Source: Neostapfia colusana (Eukaryota > Streptophyta > Magnoliopsida > Poales > Poaceae). Taken from it: a stretch of 64,000 nucleotides of DNA. Positions 1 through 12,256 of the stretch are shown piece after piece. The translations under genes and the position numbers were made by a program. The stretch spans positions 57,937,136-58,001,135 of the forward strand of contig JASWHV010000004.1 in assembly GCA_030760725.1 (NCBI GenBank), read 5' to 3'. The stretch's first letter is position 1, and each line of letters opens with the position of its first letter. The notes below the pieces were generated by a model, which made no database searches, had not been told where the DNA came from, and saw only the letters and a list, made by a program, of their open reading frames with translations.

Positions 1-950
1 GTTCCTACTCCGATTTTTTTGGCTACGCATCGCCCGGTATTTTCGCGGGGCGGATGAGTCCATTGATGCAGACAACTGGCTCCGCACGATGGAGTTGAAA
101 TTTGGGCTGCTCCAAGTGAGTGAGCAGCAAATGACACCATTCACGGCCCAGCAACTTATGGGGTCCGCAAGCGCTTGGTGGACGAACTTCTGCGCCTTCC
201 AACCCACCGAGTGAGTTCTGACCTGGACGGAGTTCCGGACGGCCTTCAGGACCTATCATATTCCGCCGGGTCTAATGAAGAGGAAGACACAGGAATTCCT
301 CCTCTTGCAACAAGGGAGCCAGAACGCACTGGAGTATGTCCGTGTGTTCAACGATCTCGCCCTATATGCTTCCCATCACGCCGATACGAATGAGAAGAGG
401 CGGGATTTCTTTTACCAGGGGCTGAATCTGCTGCTGAAAGACAAGCTGGCGATGTTCAATCGCGGCAGCCTCAATGAAATGATTGATGATGTGATTGTTC
501 AAGAGGACACCGGCAAGGAGTTAGCTGTGGCAGAAAACAAGTGCAGCGGGCCGCAGAGCAGCGGAGAGGGAGGTGGTCCTCTCTAAAAATATAGGATGGT
601 GTATCGCACAACGACCGATGCAGTTTCACAATCGGCCGTATCAACAGCCGGCGTTCCGACTGGCATGACCAGCACCGCCGCAGCAACAACAGAAGCAGCA
701 GGCGATGCCGCGTGCATATGCACCTCAGCAGTGCAGGCCGAGCTTTTGTCCCCCAGGCAGCAGCCAGCCACCGTACGCGTGCTACACGTGTGGTCGTACG
801 GGGCATTTCTCCAAGGATTTCCTCGAGAAACCACAAAGCAGCAGAGCGGCACCACCATTCCCGGGGATAAATCAGCCCCGGAACAAAAACAATGCACGCC
901 GTGCGAACCCCAAACCCGGCAACATCCACCAGATTTCCATTGAGGACGTA
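1..950 (+). pseudogene. Gag of element H (5' truncated by window, broken)
   Basis: Capsid-like Gag polypeptide of a gypsy element, which would package element RNA. Visible pieces are a retrotransposon Gag domain (the WWTNFCAF and EFLLLQQGSQNALEYV stretches, about 170-340) and one zinc knuckle at 780-821. The knuckle reads C-X2-C-X4-H-X4-F: the last zinc-binding cysteine is phenylalanine. An in-frame TGA near 211 interrupts the Gag domain, and the frame is lost again after about 580. The start lies outside the window. This copy cannot make a working Gag. Confidence 0.85.
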
Positions 951-3539
951 CCGGAGGGAGAACCCATCCTGGCGGGTATGTTCAAACTCCACCAATACCC
1001 CGCCATAGTTTTATTTGAGATGGGTGCCACTCACAATTTCTTTAGTAATGCTTATGTTGCTAAGCATAGCCTGAAAATACTACCCACCGGGAGTCCATTA
1101 TGATTTGTTCACCGGGTGGGATAATTTCAGCAAGCATGATGGTTCCAAAAACACCATTATGCTTAGGTGGAAGAGTATACCCTACATCTCTCATTGTCTT
1201 AGAGGGACAAAAGATCAACCTCATCCTAGGGATGTCGTGGCTAAACTGCCACGGTGCTGTTCTAGACGTCGTCCTTTGAGTCGTGCATTCGCATCCAGAG
1301 ATGCACGAGTCCCATTCCTTATTTCTGGACAGTCCAGAAATAAAACTTCCAGCCATCTATCATTCCACTACCACCAGACTAGAAGATATTCCAGTAGTCC
1401 ATGAGTTTCCTGACGTACTCCCGGATGATCTACCAGGTATGCCGCCTGACCGGGAGGTGGAGTTCAAGATCGAACTTGCACTAGGAACAATGCAAATACC
1501 CTGAAGGCCGTACAAGATGGCGCCAAAGGAATTGGCAGTATTGAAAACACAATTGACGGACCTGCTGGACAAGGGGTTTATTAGGCCGAGCTCCTCGCCA
1601 TGGGGCTGTTCGGCATTATTTGTCAAGAAGAAGGACGAAACATTATGGCTTTGCCTGGATTATCATCCACTAAAGGTCGTTACGATAAAAAACAAGTACC
1701 CATTGCCCCACTTCGACATGTTATTTGATCAATTAGTCGAGGCAAAGATCTTTTCCAAAATTGACTTAAGATCAGGGTACCACCAGATTAAGATACGGGC
1801 TGAGGATATTCCGAATACGGCTTTCTCAACGATGTACGGGCTCTATGAGTACCTTGTCATGTCCTTCGGCCTCACCAACGCTCCAGCTCATTTCATGTAC
1901 TTGATGTACTCGGTATTCATGCCGGAGCTGGACAAGTTTGTCATGGTCTTCATCGACGACATATTGGTATATTCCAAGTCGGAGGAAGAGCACGTGAATC
2001 ATCTGCGTATAGTCTTGCAACGGATGCGAGATCACAAGATGTACGCTAAATTCAGCAAGTGTAAATTCTGGATATCGCAAGTACCCTTCCTCAGGTATAT
2101 TATATCAGCATAGGGCATCGCTGTAGACCCGAGCAAGATTGTGCAAGTGCTGAGTTGGATGTCCCAAGGTCTGTCCACGAGATACAGAGTTTCCTTGGAC
2201 TCGCGGGATATTATCAGAGGTTCATTCCAAACTTCTCAAGAATTGCAAAGCCTATGACCGAACTGTTGAACAAGGCTTCAAAATATATATGGAGTCCAGC
2301 ATGTGAAGCGGCATTCAAGGCTTTAGTGAAACACTTAACATCAGCACCGGTTTTGGCGCAGCCGGATACAGCAAAGCCGTTCGATTTGTATTGCGATGCA
2401 TCCGGCATTGAGATGGGATGTGTGCTGATGTAAGACAGAAGAGCGCTCGTGTATGGATCATGGCGGCTCCAGAATCATGAGCAAAATTATCCAACTCATG
2501 ACATAGAACTCTCTGTCGTGGTACTCGCACTTAAGATGTGGAGGCATTACCTACTCGGTAACCTCATACATCTATATACCAACCACAAGAGCCTCAAATA
2601 TATCTTCACTCAGAACGAGTTGAACATGAGGCAAAGAAGATGGTTAGAGTTGATAAAGGATTATGAAATAGAGATCCATTATCATCCCTGGAAGGTAAAC
2701 ATAGTGGCGGATGCGCTGAGTTGCAGGTCACGCGTTCACAATCTGACCATCACCCCGTTGGAAGAGAGCGAGCCAAACTTGTATGCGGTTCCACATTGAG
2801 CTCTCTACAACTTATCTCTTATCCTTACCATTCTGGAAGAGATAGCAGCAGATCAGAAAAATGACAAGGGTATGTCGCATTTGCGGAGACGTGTAGACAG
2901 TGGGAAGCTGAATTGTTTCCGGAAAGACGGAGACGGTATTCTGTGGTTCAATAACAGGATAGTCGTACCCCGTAACCTGGAATTGAGGAAGAAAATTTTT
3001 GGCGAGGCTCACTTGTCAAAGTTTTCTATTCACCCTGGCAGCAACAAGATGTATTAGGAATTCAAGAGCAAATTTTGGTGGACACGAATGATGCGGGCGA
3101 TCGCTAAATATGTGTCCGAGTGCGATACATGCTAGAGGGTAAATGCGGATCACATGAAGAAACCGGGATTGTTACAACCACTAGGCATTCCTGCCTGGAA
3201 GTGGGAGGGTGTGAGCATGGATATCATTGTCGGTTTACCCACCACATTTTGGAAATATGATTCAGTGTGGGTGATCGTCGACCGGCTCGGAAAATCTGCC
3301 CATTTTTCTCGGTCAACACCAACTACAACGCCAAAAAGTATACTGAACTGTACATCTCACAGATTCTTTGTTTACACGGTGTACCCCGCACTATTATCTC
3401 AGATTGGGGCATTTTATTTGCGTCTTGTTTTTTGGAGCAATTACATGCAGCGTTGGGGTCCAAAACTGATCCGTAGTTCAGCGTACAACCCGCAAACGGA
3501 TGGGCAAACCGAGCGGGTAAACCAAATACTGGAAGACAT
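950..3539 (+). pseudogene. Protease-RT-RNase H-integrase of element H, left part (broken)
   Basis: Pol polyprotein remnants. Protease: a pseudo-active site at 1014-1040 with Glu (GAG, 1017-1019) where the catalytic Asp is expected. RT: 1517-2113 open frame, with the catalytic F-I-D-D at 1949-1960. RT connection and RNase H: 2155-2433 and 2449-2799. Integrase: zinc-binding part 2872-3135 and the start of the DDE core to 3539. In-frame stops include TGA after position 1500, TAG at 2111-2113, TAA at 2431-2433, TGA at 2797-2799 and TAG at about 3055. The reading is completed downstream of elements A and B. Certainly a pseudogene. Confidence 0.9.
3535..3539. repeat. Target-site duplication of element A, left copy (GACAT)
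   Basis: GACAT directly precedes the TG of A's left LTR and recurs right after A at 17844-17848. Five bases is the usual LTR-retrotransposon duplication. Removing A and one GACAT rejoins the H integrase frame (reads L-E-D-M-L-R-A-C-A). Confidence 0.95.
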
Positions 3540-6500
3540 TGAGGGGGCCCGACCTCCATCACGGGGCCGTGCCGCCTCGCCCGAGGAATCGCATTGGGTG
3601 GTGCCGTGTTATGCGGCACCCAACAGCACACATATAAGGAACACAGTATTACATAAAGCAAAAGCGGAAGATTACAATTATTCTTTGTAAATAATTTACA
3701 TAAAATAGCTACAGCGGAAGTCTATAAAGAGCTCACAATAAATATCTAAGAAGCACTCGAGAAGAGATCCAGCCCGCGGACTCCTCTCGCTAGCAACACG
3801 AAGACATGGCAGCGGCTAGGTTCTCCAAGTGTGACATGACTCGGAAGTTCCCGAGTCTCACCGGAAAACCTTCTTTATAGCGTCGATGTTTACCTGCAAA
3901 ACCACTTATATAGCAAGAGTGAGCACAAAGGCTCAGCAAGACTTAACCGTCTCTCCTATAGCATGCAACTCTACATGAGGGAAACTTAAGACATAATCCT
4001 GTAATTTGCGAAAAGACTCGCCTACGAGTTCATCCTTATCTTTCAGAGTTTTAGCCATGATAGTAGTGACCTTGCGCCCAGCAACACTGGAACTCCACAA
4101 TCAAACAAGAAACGCTTCATTCCAATGTTACATGTCCCAAGGTGAAAAATAACTTTAGTTTGCTCTATCTCTACTTCAAACAAGGTTTTCATGCAATTTC
4201 TAATTATCATAACAGCATTTAAAACTTTGCAAACTATTTCCACACAACTTGATTAACTATGTCACAACACAGGGAGCAAGCGGTAATCAATAACCGCGAT
4301 GGACGGTGATTTGAATCAAACACTACCCGGATAACTCGACACATACGCCCGCCTCTGAAGACCCAACTGTGGCGTCCTTCATTACGTCATATGTGGCAAC
4401 CTTTCTCAGGACACTAGACTGTAGAACCGGACGTGCCGTCTTGGGCTCATAGGTCTAACGAGATGATGTGGTATGCCTCTACAACCCAGTGGACCTGGTA
4501 CATCGGTTTCCTGATTCCCATATGTCAGTAAGCATCCGGTACACAACTCAATAGCTGCTCCTCGGTGCCGCACACGCATCGGTCCTTAACCGACACAGGC
4601 AGAGCTACTCGACAAAGACCTCGTCTTGTCGCTGCCTAACCATCCTGCTCAGTCTCATCTTTGGAAATGTAAACTTTAGTTTGCCCTCTTTTTCCATCTA
4701 CACCCAGGTAATCCCGTCTATAACTCGCGAGTAGATTCCAACTACTCGTCTTCTACCGGATGCCCTAGTCTATTTAGCATGACCTTATTCTACAGCGATG
4801 ACACAATTCTACCCTTGACCTCAGGGTTCATGTTTGGTTATGCAAGTGGAGTATCAAACATCCTTGACCTAATGCACATACAAACTTTGACCAATAGTAG
4901 TGAACAAAGGGAAAACTTTAAAAACAACTTAAGTGCAAACCGGGGCTTGCCTTGGTTTTGCAGGTGACTTAAGTCAGATAAGATGAAGTTAGTTGCTGAT
5001 GATGACTTGAAACTTAATCCTTGCCTTCTTGCTCCTTGATCAAATCTTCACTTATCCACGTTTAATCACTACACGTTATGAGTATGCATTCATGGTTTAT
5101 AAAACTTTTGCTAACAAGTGTTAAAGACAAGTTTAAAACTGGAACTCTGTTTAAGAATTTAAAATGACACTGCGGGGTGGTTTGGGTGTGTGTTTCAGCA
5201 CTATCATCAAGTGATGAGTGGGGTTTCATCACTTGGGTGGGGATCAACTAATGAGGTTGAACAGGACATAATGATCCAGGGCTCCAATGGAGCTGGAAAT
5301 TTTCTTGTGAGTTCCTTGTCACAAGAAAGTCCTCTGGACCAAAATTCAGAATGTTTCACTGATTAGGTCACCCAGAACAATTCCCTAAGCATTTAGGCAT
5401 AAAGGAATTAATTCTGATTAAACTTGCACTTTCATGAAATCCAAGTGAACTACAATTTCATACACAGCTTAGGGAGCATGCATGAATTTTCCTAGGATTT
5501 TTGGAGCTATGGAATGGCTAGAACTGAATTTCCAAGTTTTGGGAATTCTCTGAAAATGTTTCTGTATTCATTTGAATAGAGAACCTTGAAATTCGAATTA
5601 CCCCAACTAAATCAACTCCAAATGAGCTGAAAATTTTACAGGAGCTTCCTAATATCCAAAAGAATATCCTGGCAAAATTTGGGGAATTTTGGACGAACCA
5701 AACGCCCTCTAAAATTATTTTGCTGAAAAGATTTAAAGAATGTTCCAGAATTTTCTATTGGTTTTCATGAAAATTTCGTTGTATATTTGGATATATATTT
5801 TCATCCTGAATCCAACCCAATTTGAATCACTAAATTTGGAGCTTCCTAGCAAAAGTTACGAGGTTCTAAAGTTTGAACTAAATCTGGAATTCAAACTAAA
5901 TCGGGGAAATGTTTAAACTCTGACAGTGGTCCCATCCCCGCATGTCAGCTGCTGCGTTCACGCCACACGGGGCCACAGACCCGTCCCGGCGTTGTCACAG
6001 ACCAATCCAAGGTCACAGAAAATCCCACTCCCTCGCAACAGAGACTGACGCGTGGGCCAGCCCCCGTCTTCGTCTTCCCCCGGCTCCCGCGCGACCCCGC
6101 CGCCGGGCTCGCTGGAGACCTCGCCGGGAAGGGGTTCCGGTCCTCGGAACTTGTTGATTTTTGCCGCCACTACATGTTTTCGCGCGGGGAACACGTTGCC
6201 GGCCTTACCTCCGATCGAAGGTGGCCGGAAACCTAAGTGCAACGGCGACAGCGGCGGGGGCCACTCTGGCGATGTCGCTAGGGCGTTATACTACACCAAA
6301 CACGTAGCCGTTTGCGCGTACAGCACCACCGCACCGAGGAGAACACGGACCCAACCGTCGATCTCGCTGGAACTCGCCGGAAATATGACCTCACAGTCGG
6401 CCTACGTCAAAATCCGGCGAAAATCGAAAAACTCGATGAACAGCGGCTCTGCTTGATGGTTCTCGGTGGTTCTTGATCCTATGAACGCGCACGGGGGTAT

Positions 6501-7650
6501 AGAAGATGTATGCTACGTTGTGTGGGGAGTGGTTCAACGTGTGAAACGAATTTGCCGAGTTTCTCATCTCGGCTATTATCGTATGTCGTCGGCAAAACTG
6601 AAATTCCGGCGAGCACGGTCCATGACTCGCTGCCGGCGTTGTTGTGAAGCGAGAAGGTCTACAGGCGCACCTTTTTGCTTTTGTAGCTGGGTGGAAGAAA
6701 CCCTGTGGCGTCCGGGCGACGAGTTCTCGTCGCGGCGGCTCCCTTCGGTGCTGTGGTGGAGAACCGATCTCGACGCCGGAGTTTCCGCGGAGCCAGAGCC
6801 TGGTTATCGCTTCGGCCACGTCGAGGGAGGTCCGGCGGGGCTGTAGGGCGGCTTAGCTCGGCGCGGAAGCTGCTGAGGCGTCCGGGCGCCGGTGCTCCGA
6901 GGATTTCTCTCCGTGCGGCACGAGCTCGATGAGAGGCGCGGGGTAAAGACGGCAGTGGCGTGAGGTGATCGGGTGAGGCGCTGCGCTCTCGGTGGAGGAG
7001 GTAAGAGCAACGAAAGATCGATCCCAAGCAGCTCGGGAGGTGCTTCCAGGTCCTCGGTCGGCAATGCGTGGCGCCTCGCGGTGGCTCGTTGTGAGCTCGG
7101 GTGTGAACCGAGAACAGGGTGACTTCGGCAGTAAGTTAGGCCCCCTCCTCTCACTGACCAGTGGGGCCCACAGCTCCCCTCTGCCCCAAAATATCTCCAA
7201 ATTTTTGACACATTGTAAATTCAACTATGCAGGATCCAAATCCAAAAGCCATTTTGACATTTGATAATTTGTGCCACAGTTTCAAGTTTAAATTCAAATT
7301 TGGATGAATTTCACAAGTTCCTTTGATATTCATATAAAATCCTCTCCAAATTTGCTCAAAACTTGGCTCCCTCATAATTTGGATCTGAGGAATTCAAATA
7401 TGTCCTCTGATCTTTGAGTTGGCTATTGCAAATACACTTTTTCAAACAACAGTTTGAATTTTCTCTTTTGAACATGCCCTCCTTCTTTTTGAAGTGCACC
7501 TCTTAATTCAAAATGAATTCAAAGTTTTATTGCACATGCCAATACTTTCATGAGTAACACAAAAGTTTTTGTAAGTCTCATTTCTTGCATATAAACTCAA
7601 CTTTATTCATAGCTCAAGTTTTCTATTTACATGTTTTGGGGACTTTTACA
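3540..7650 (-). repeat. Element A 3' LTR
   Basis: Begins TGAGGGGGCC and ends ACTTTTACA on +, so on the element strand it runs TGTAAAAG to CCTCA. Nearly identical to 13730-17843. It holds the U5 hairpin at 3600-3620 and a GC-rich stretch from about 5930 to 7150. The short frames inside it on both strands are shared by the two LTR copies only because the copies are duplicates. Confidence 0.95.
3600..3620 (-). other. U5 hairpin, 7 bp stem and 7 nt loop (element A 3' LTR)
   Basis: GGTGCCG and CGGCACC flank a 7-base loop, 60 bases from the U5 end of the LTR. The same hairpin stands at 13790-13810 (A 5' LTR) and 42747-42767 (L2). The S LTR has GGTGCTG/CAGCACC at 33865-33885, a compensatory pair change. 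Confidence 0.7.
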
Positions 7651-7663
7651 TTCCTCCCCCTTT
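7651..7663 (-). other. Polypurine tract of element A
   Basis: On the element strand a purine run, AAAGGGGGAGGAA, directly abuts the TGTAAAAG start of the 3' LTR. It would prime plus-strand synthesis. Position and sequence fix the orientation of A as -. Confidence 0.9.
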
Positions 7664-7715
7664 AAAAAGAATCTCGTCCCGAGATTCATGATTAAGGACA
7701 ACGTGGAGAGGACAG

Positions 7716-10700
7716 CTACTCAACATACGCCTCTAACAACTCCGGATGATTGCGTTGCAAATACTCCTCGCTTTCCCAGGTAGCTTCCTCGGACATGTGA
7801 TTTTCCCATAGCACCTTGAAAAATCGCAGCATCCGGTTTCTGGTCTCGCGAGTCTTTTCATCAACTATCCGGGTTGGACGTTCAACATAAGTGAGGTCCG
7901 GCTTCAAATCTGCTATGTCTCCCGTGAGCATTTCTGTTGGAACCTTCAAACACTTCCGCAACTGAGATATGTGGAAGACGTTATGAACTCCAGCTAAGGT
8001 TGCCGACAGCTCCAAACGGTATGCCACGGGTCCACACCTTGCAATGATGACGAAGGGACCGATAAAACGTGGAGCTAATTTCCCTTTCACTCCGAATCGG
8101 TGAATGCTCTTCATAGGAGATACGCGGAGATATACGTGGTCCCCAACTTGAAATTCCAGAGGACGACGCCTCTTATCCGCATAGCTCTTTTGTCTGGACT
8201 GAGCGGCTTTAAGATTTTCCTGAATAAGCCTCACCCGCTCTTCGGCTTCATTTACAAGATCAATCCCGTAAATAACTCTCTTGCCGGCTTAACACCAGTT
8301 CAAGGGTGTGTGGCACTTCTGGCCGTAGAGAGCTTCATAAGGCGCCATTTTGATACTTGATTGATACCCGTTGTTATATGAGAACTCTGCCAACGGTAAG
8401 TGATCACCCCAGCTCTTACCGTGGTGGATGGCACATGCTCTCAGCATATCTTCAAGTATTTGATTCACCCTCTCTGTTTGCCCATCGGTTTGAGGGTGAT
8501 ACGCGGAGCTTCGAATCAATTTGGTTCCCAAGGATGCGTGTAGCTGCTCCCAGAAACGAGCAACAAACAATGCGCCTCGATCAGAGATGATCGTCCGGGG
8601 AACTCCATGTAGGCACAAGATCCGTGCTATGTATAACTCCGCATACTGCTTGGCGGTGTATCTGGTATGCACGGGGATGAAGCGTGCCAATTTGGTCAAC
8701 CGGTCCACGATTACCCAAATCGAGTCATGGTGGTGGGAGGTCATCGGCAACCCAACGATGAAATCCATACTCAAGTCTTCCCACTTCCATGCCGGTATCT
8801 GTAGCGGTTGCAGCAGGCCCGACTTCTTTACGTGGTCGGCCTTAATTCTTCGACACGTATCACATTCTGAAATGTATTTTGCAACTTCACGTTTCATACG
8901 TGTCCACCAAAACTTCTTCCGGAGGTCTTGGTACATTTTATTGCTGACCGGATGAATAGAAAATTTGGATAAGTGAGCCTCATCCAAAATTTTCTTCCGC
9001 AGCCTCATATCACGGGGTACGACTATCCGGTCCCTGAACCATAAGGTATCTTCATCATCCAACCAGAAACATTTCATCTCCCCGTTATTCAACCTCCTTT
9101 TGATATGAGCCATGCCCTTGTCTCTCCTTTGAGCTTCCATGACCTCCTCTCTTATTGTGGGTATGAGAGCTAGGTTATGTAGGGCCCCATATGGAACCAA
9201 GTAGAGACTTGGTTCTTCCTCTTCTATCGGCGTGATGGTTAGGTTATGGATATGAGACTTCCGGCTGAGTGCATCGGCAACCACATTTGCCTTGCCCGGA
9301 TGATAATAAATTTCAATCTCATAGTCCTTGATCAGCTCCAACCATCGCCGTTGCCGCATATTCAACTCTTTCTGAGTGAATATGTACTTCAAGCTTTTGT
9401 GGTCGGTGTAGAAATGAACCAGATTTCCCTATAGGTAATGTCTCCACATCTTCAAAGCTAGTACCACGGCAGCAAGCTCGAGATAATGAGTTGGATAATG
9501 TTGCTCATGATTCCGTAATTGCCGTGATCCATATGCGACCACACGTCCTCCTTGCATGAGTACACAACCAAGCCCGATGCCCGACGCATCACAATAAACA
9601 TCGAAAGGCTTGGTTGTGTCCGGTTGAGCTAGAACCGGGGCTGTTGTGAGGTGTTTCACCAACGCTTGAAAAGCTACCTCACATGGCTTGCTCCAATCAT
9701 ATTTGGCGCCCTTCTTCAGTAGCTCCGTCATAGGTTTGGAGATTTTTGAGAAGCTCGGGATGAACCTCCGGTAATATCCCGCCAAACCCAAGAAGCTACG
9801 AACTTCATGGACTGATGTTGGAGACTTCCACTTCAGCACTTGTTCAATCTTGCTTGGATCAACAGCAATGCCTTCCGCTGAAATAATATGTCCAAGAAAC
9901 GGCACTTGGTTGATCCAGAATTCACATTTACTAAACTTTGCATAGAGCTGGTGATCTCTCAAGCGTTGAAGCACAATATGCAAATGTTTAGCGTGTTCCT
10001 CTTTAGATTTGGAATAGACCAAGATGTCGTCGATGAATACCACGACGAACTGATCCAGCTCCGGCATGAACACCGAGTTCATAAGATACATAAAGTGAGC
10101 CAGAGCATTGGTCAACCAAAATGACATGACAAGATACTCATAGAGTCCTTATCTTGTCGAGAATGCTGTTTTCGTGACATCTTCCGCGCGGATCTTGATT
10201 TGATGATATCCCGACCTTAAGTCCATCTTAGAGAAAACTTTAGGACCCACTAGCTGATCGAAGAGGATATCAATTCTTGGTAGTGGATACTTGTTCTTTA
10301 TGGTCACAGCATTTAAAGGACGATAATCGACGCATAGCCTCAGCGTCTCATCCTTCTTTTTCACAAACAAAGCTGAGCAACCCCATGGTGATGAACTTGG
10401 ACGAATAAACCCCTTGTCCATCAGATCTTTGAGTTGCTCCTTCAATTCTGCTAACTCACTCGGAGCCATTTTGTATGGTCTCCGAGAGATCGGCGTGGTT
10501 CCCGGTATCAACTCTATTTTGAACTCCACCTCACGCTCAGGTGGTAGGCCTGGAAGATCTTCGGGAAACACGTCCGGATATTCACGGACTACCGGAATGT
10601 CTTCTAACTTGCACTTCTCGGCATTACATACTTCTGGGTCTTTGGAAATCGCTTCGCCGAGGTACAATGTTTGACGTCCGTGAAGTGGAGAGTCCAAGTG

Positions 10701-10820
10701 AACACTCCTGTTCTCGATGTCCAGAACAGCCTTATGGAAGGTCAACCATGATATTCCCAATATGGCATTGATTCCTTAGTCTTCGAGAATGATGATGGTG
10801 GTAGGATAAATTTTCCACCA
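7716..10820 (-). pseudogene. Pol of element A: RT, RNase H, integrase, chromodomain-like tail (broken)
   Basis: One ancestral frame read leftward from the end of the protease (about 10820) to the stop at 7716. RT 10760-9900 with F-I-D-D; RNase H about 9690-9240 (Y-C-D-A-S-G, T-D-H-K-S-L-K region); integrase zinc part about 8990-8840, then the DDE core (M-D-F-I, S-D-R-G, D-G-Q-T-E-R) about 8800-8440; chromodomain-like tail 7870-7716 with F-K-V-L-W and E-E-A-T-W-E. In-frame stops: TAA 10149-10151, TAG 9429-9431, TAA 8289-8291. The gag/pol join has a further TAA at 10776-10778 and a one-base deletion at about 10803-10815. The tail would tether integration to marked chromatin in live relatives (known for chromoviruses). 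Confidence 0.92.
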
Positions 10821-12181
10821 AAGCAAAGTGGTGCTCGAGAAACGACTGCATTGGTTGATATGTCTCCACCTGGCGAATGAATAAGGTATGAACCTTTTGT
10901 GACAGTGGTGGAGACCTGATCCCGGATTACCGTTGCCCGGCTAACGAAGTTATGTGTTGCACCAGATTCGAATAAAATGACAACCGGATTGTCATTTAAA
11001 GTGAATCTGCCGACAAGAACAGGTCCTCCCTTTGGCAGATCATCGACTGACACATAATTAACTGTCCCCACTTTGGACATAGCTTTTCTTTGCTGCCCAA
11101 GATCACTCTGTGGAACTGGACCCGCAGACACAACGTTGCTGCTCGGTTCAGTTGCTTCATTGACGTTGAGTTCGTTGTCAACATGAAGTGGGACAGCACT
11201 TGGTTCAACTGAGAAATCACCTTGTTCATCTTCAACCTCTTGAGGAAAAAAGTATTCTGGTGCACCTTGTTGATACTGAGGTGCATAAGAAATAAGTTGC
11301 TGATTCGGTGGAGGTGAATAAAACCTCTGTGGAGTAGAAGAGTCATCACACTCCCAGAATGATTGCACCTCTTGTGGAATCTCTCTACCGTAAGGTGAAC
11401 GGATTACCAACTGATACTTCTGAGACAGACGATTGTCTTCATCCTGTGATGAGTCTTTCTCCCTCTTTTCTTTCAGGTAGAGGTTGGAATAATATTCTTG
11501 AGCGATAGCACAGCTCACAAACTCATCAAAATTCTCTTGGCTAACTTGAGCCAATTCACATCGCAGCCTAGTAGTCAGCCCTCGGTAAAAGTGATAACCC
11601 CTCATGGATGGTGATTTCACATAGTCAGGGACATATTGAGCTAAGCGATTGAATTCCTTCGCATACTCAATAACGCTCATGTCCCCTTGCTTCAGACTCC
11701 AGAATTCATCCAGACTGGTTCGCATTATGCCCGCAGGAATGAAACGAGCACGAAATGTAGCCTGGAACTCCGCCCATGTGACACGATGCCCTGCTGGTTG
11801 CACAGCAAGGTAGTCTGCCCACCATGCTCCAGCAAAGCCGTGAAGCTGCTGAGCGTCATATAGAGTCTTCGAGAATTCATCACATTGGATCAACCCAAAC
11901 TTGGAATCAATGACACGTAACCAGTGATTTGCTTCACAATGGTCAGCTGCCTCAGAGAACACCGGCGGTTGTGTCGCCAAGAAATCCAGATACGTGCTCT
12001 GGGTTGGCATGTGACGTTGAGCTTCTCGATCTATGCCTTGCTGAACTAGAGTTTGGAGAGTTTCATTCATTTTGGCCACAATTTCTGCCAATCCGGTTGG
12101 CGAGGGCACTTGTGATGAGGTCGAGTCATTCCCACCTCGACTTGAACCTCCAATCTCCATTTGAGAATGTGTGCGTACCAT
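10820..12181 (-). pseudogene. Gag and N-terminal protease of element A
   Basis: Open from an ATG at 12181 (M-V-R-T-H-S-Q); an upstream in-frame ATG at 12256 exists, but 12181 fits gypsy Gag better. The Gag domain covers about 11980-11480 (L-R-V-I-D-S-K-F, W-W-A-D-Y, E-F-N-R-L-A-Q-Y). The protease begins near 11040 with G-A-T-H-N-F, but its catalytic triplet reads E-S-G, Glu codon at 10967-10969. No C-C-H-C zinc knuckle is present in any frame between Gag and protease; a Pro/Gln/Tyr-rich spacer stands there. A CAG stands one base before the ATG, resembling a 3' splice site. The frame is lost at the one-base deletion near 10810. Confidence 0.88.
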
Positions 12182-12256
12182 ACTGCATGAAACAAAATTT
12201 TGAGTCATTCGAAATTCTATCTCAGGAGTAAGTAAAGATAAGTAAAACATGAACAT

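Larger units (their letters stand above)
1..3539 (+). mobile_element. Element H, left piece: degraded Ty3/gypsy chromovirus
   Basis: The window opens inside the gag of an old gypsy element; its 5' LTR lies to the left of the window. Gag, protease, reverse transcriptase, RNase H and integrase follow in the usual order on +, all carrying stops and frameshifts. The piece stops at 3539 inside the integrase core, just after the D-G-Q-T-E-R region, where element A is inserted. The same integrase resumes for 28 bp at 17844-17871 and again at 29002, so H is one copy split by A and B. Lineage (Tekay-like) is inferred from the chromodomain-like tail at 29540-29710. Confidence 0.93.

Noticed and set aside
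471..995. Minus-strand frame of 174 codons over the H gag
   Set aside because: Shadow of the degraded gag on +; no recognisable domain.
4043..4243. Matching short frames in the two A LTRs (4043-4243 and 14233-14433, others)
   Set aside because: They match because the LTRs are duplicates; no start context or domain supports coding.
6640..7230. Overlapping frames on both strands in the GC-rich part of the A LTR, resembling a small basic protein
   Set aside because: High GC leaves all frames open; the two LTR copies differ by changes that ignore codon position.
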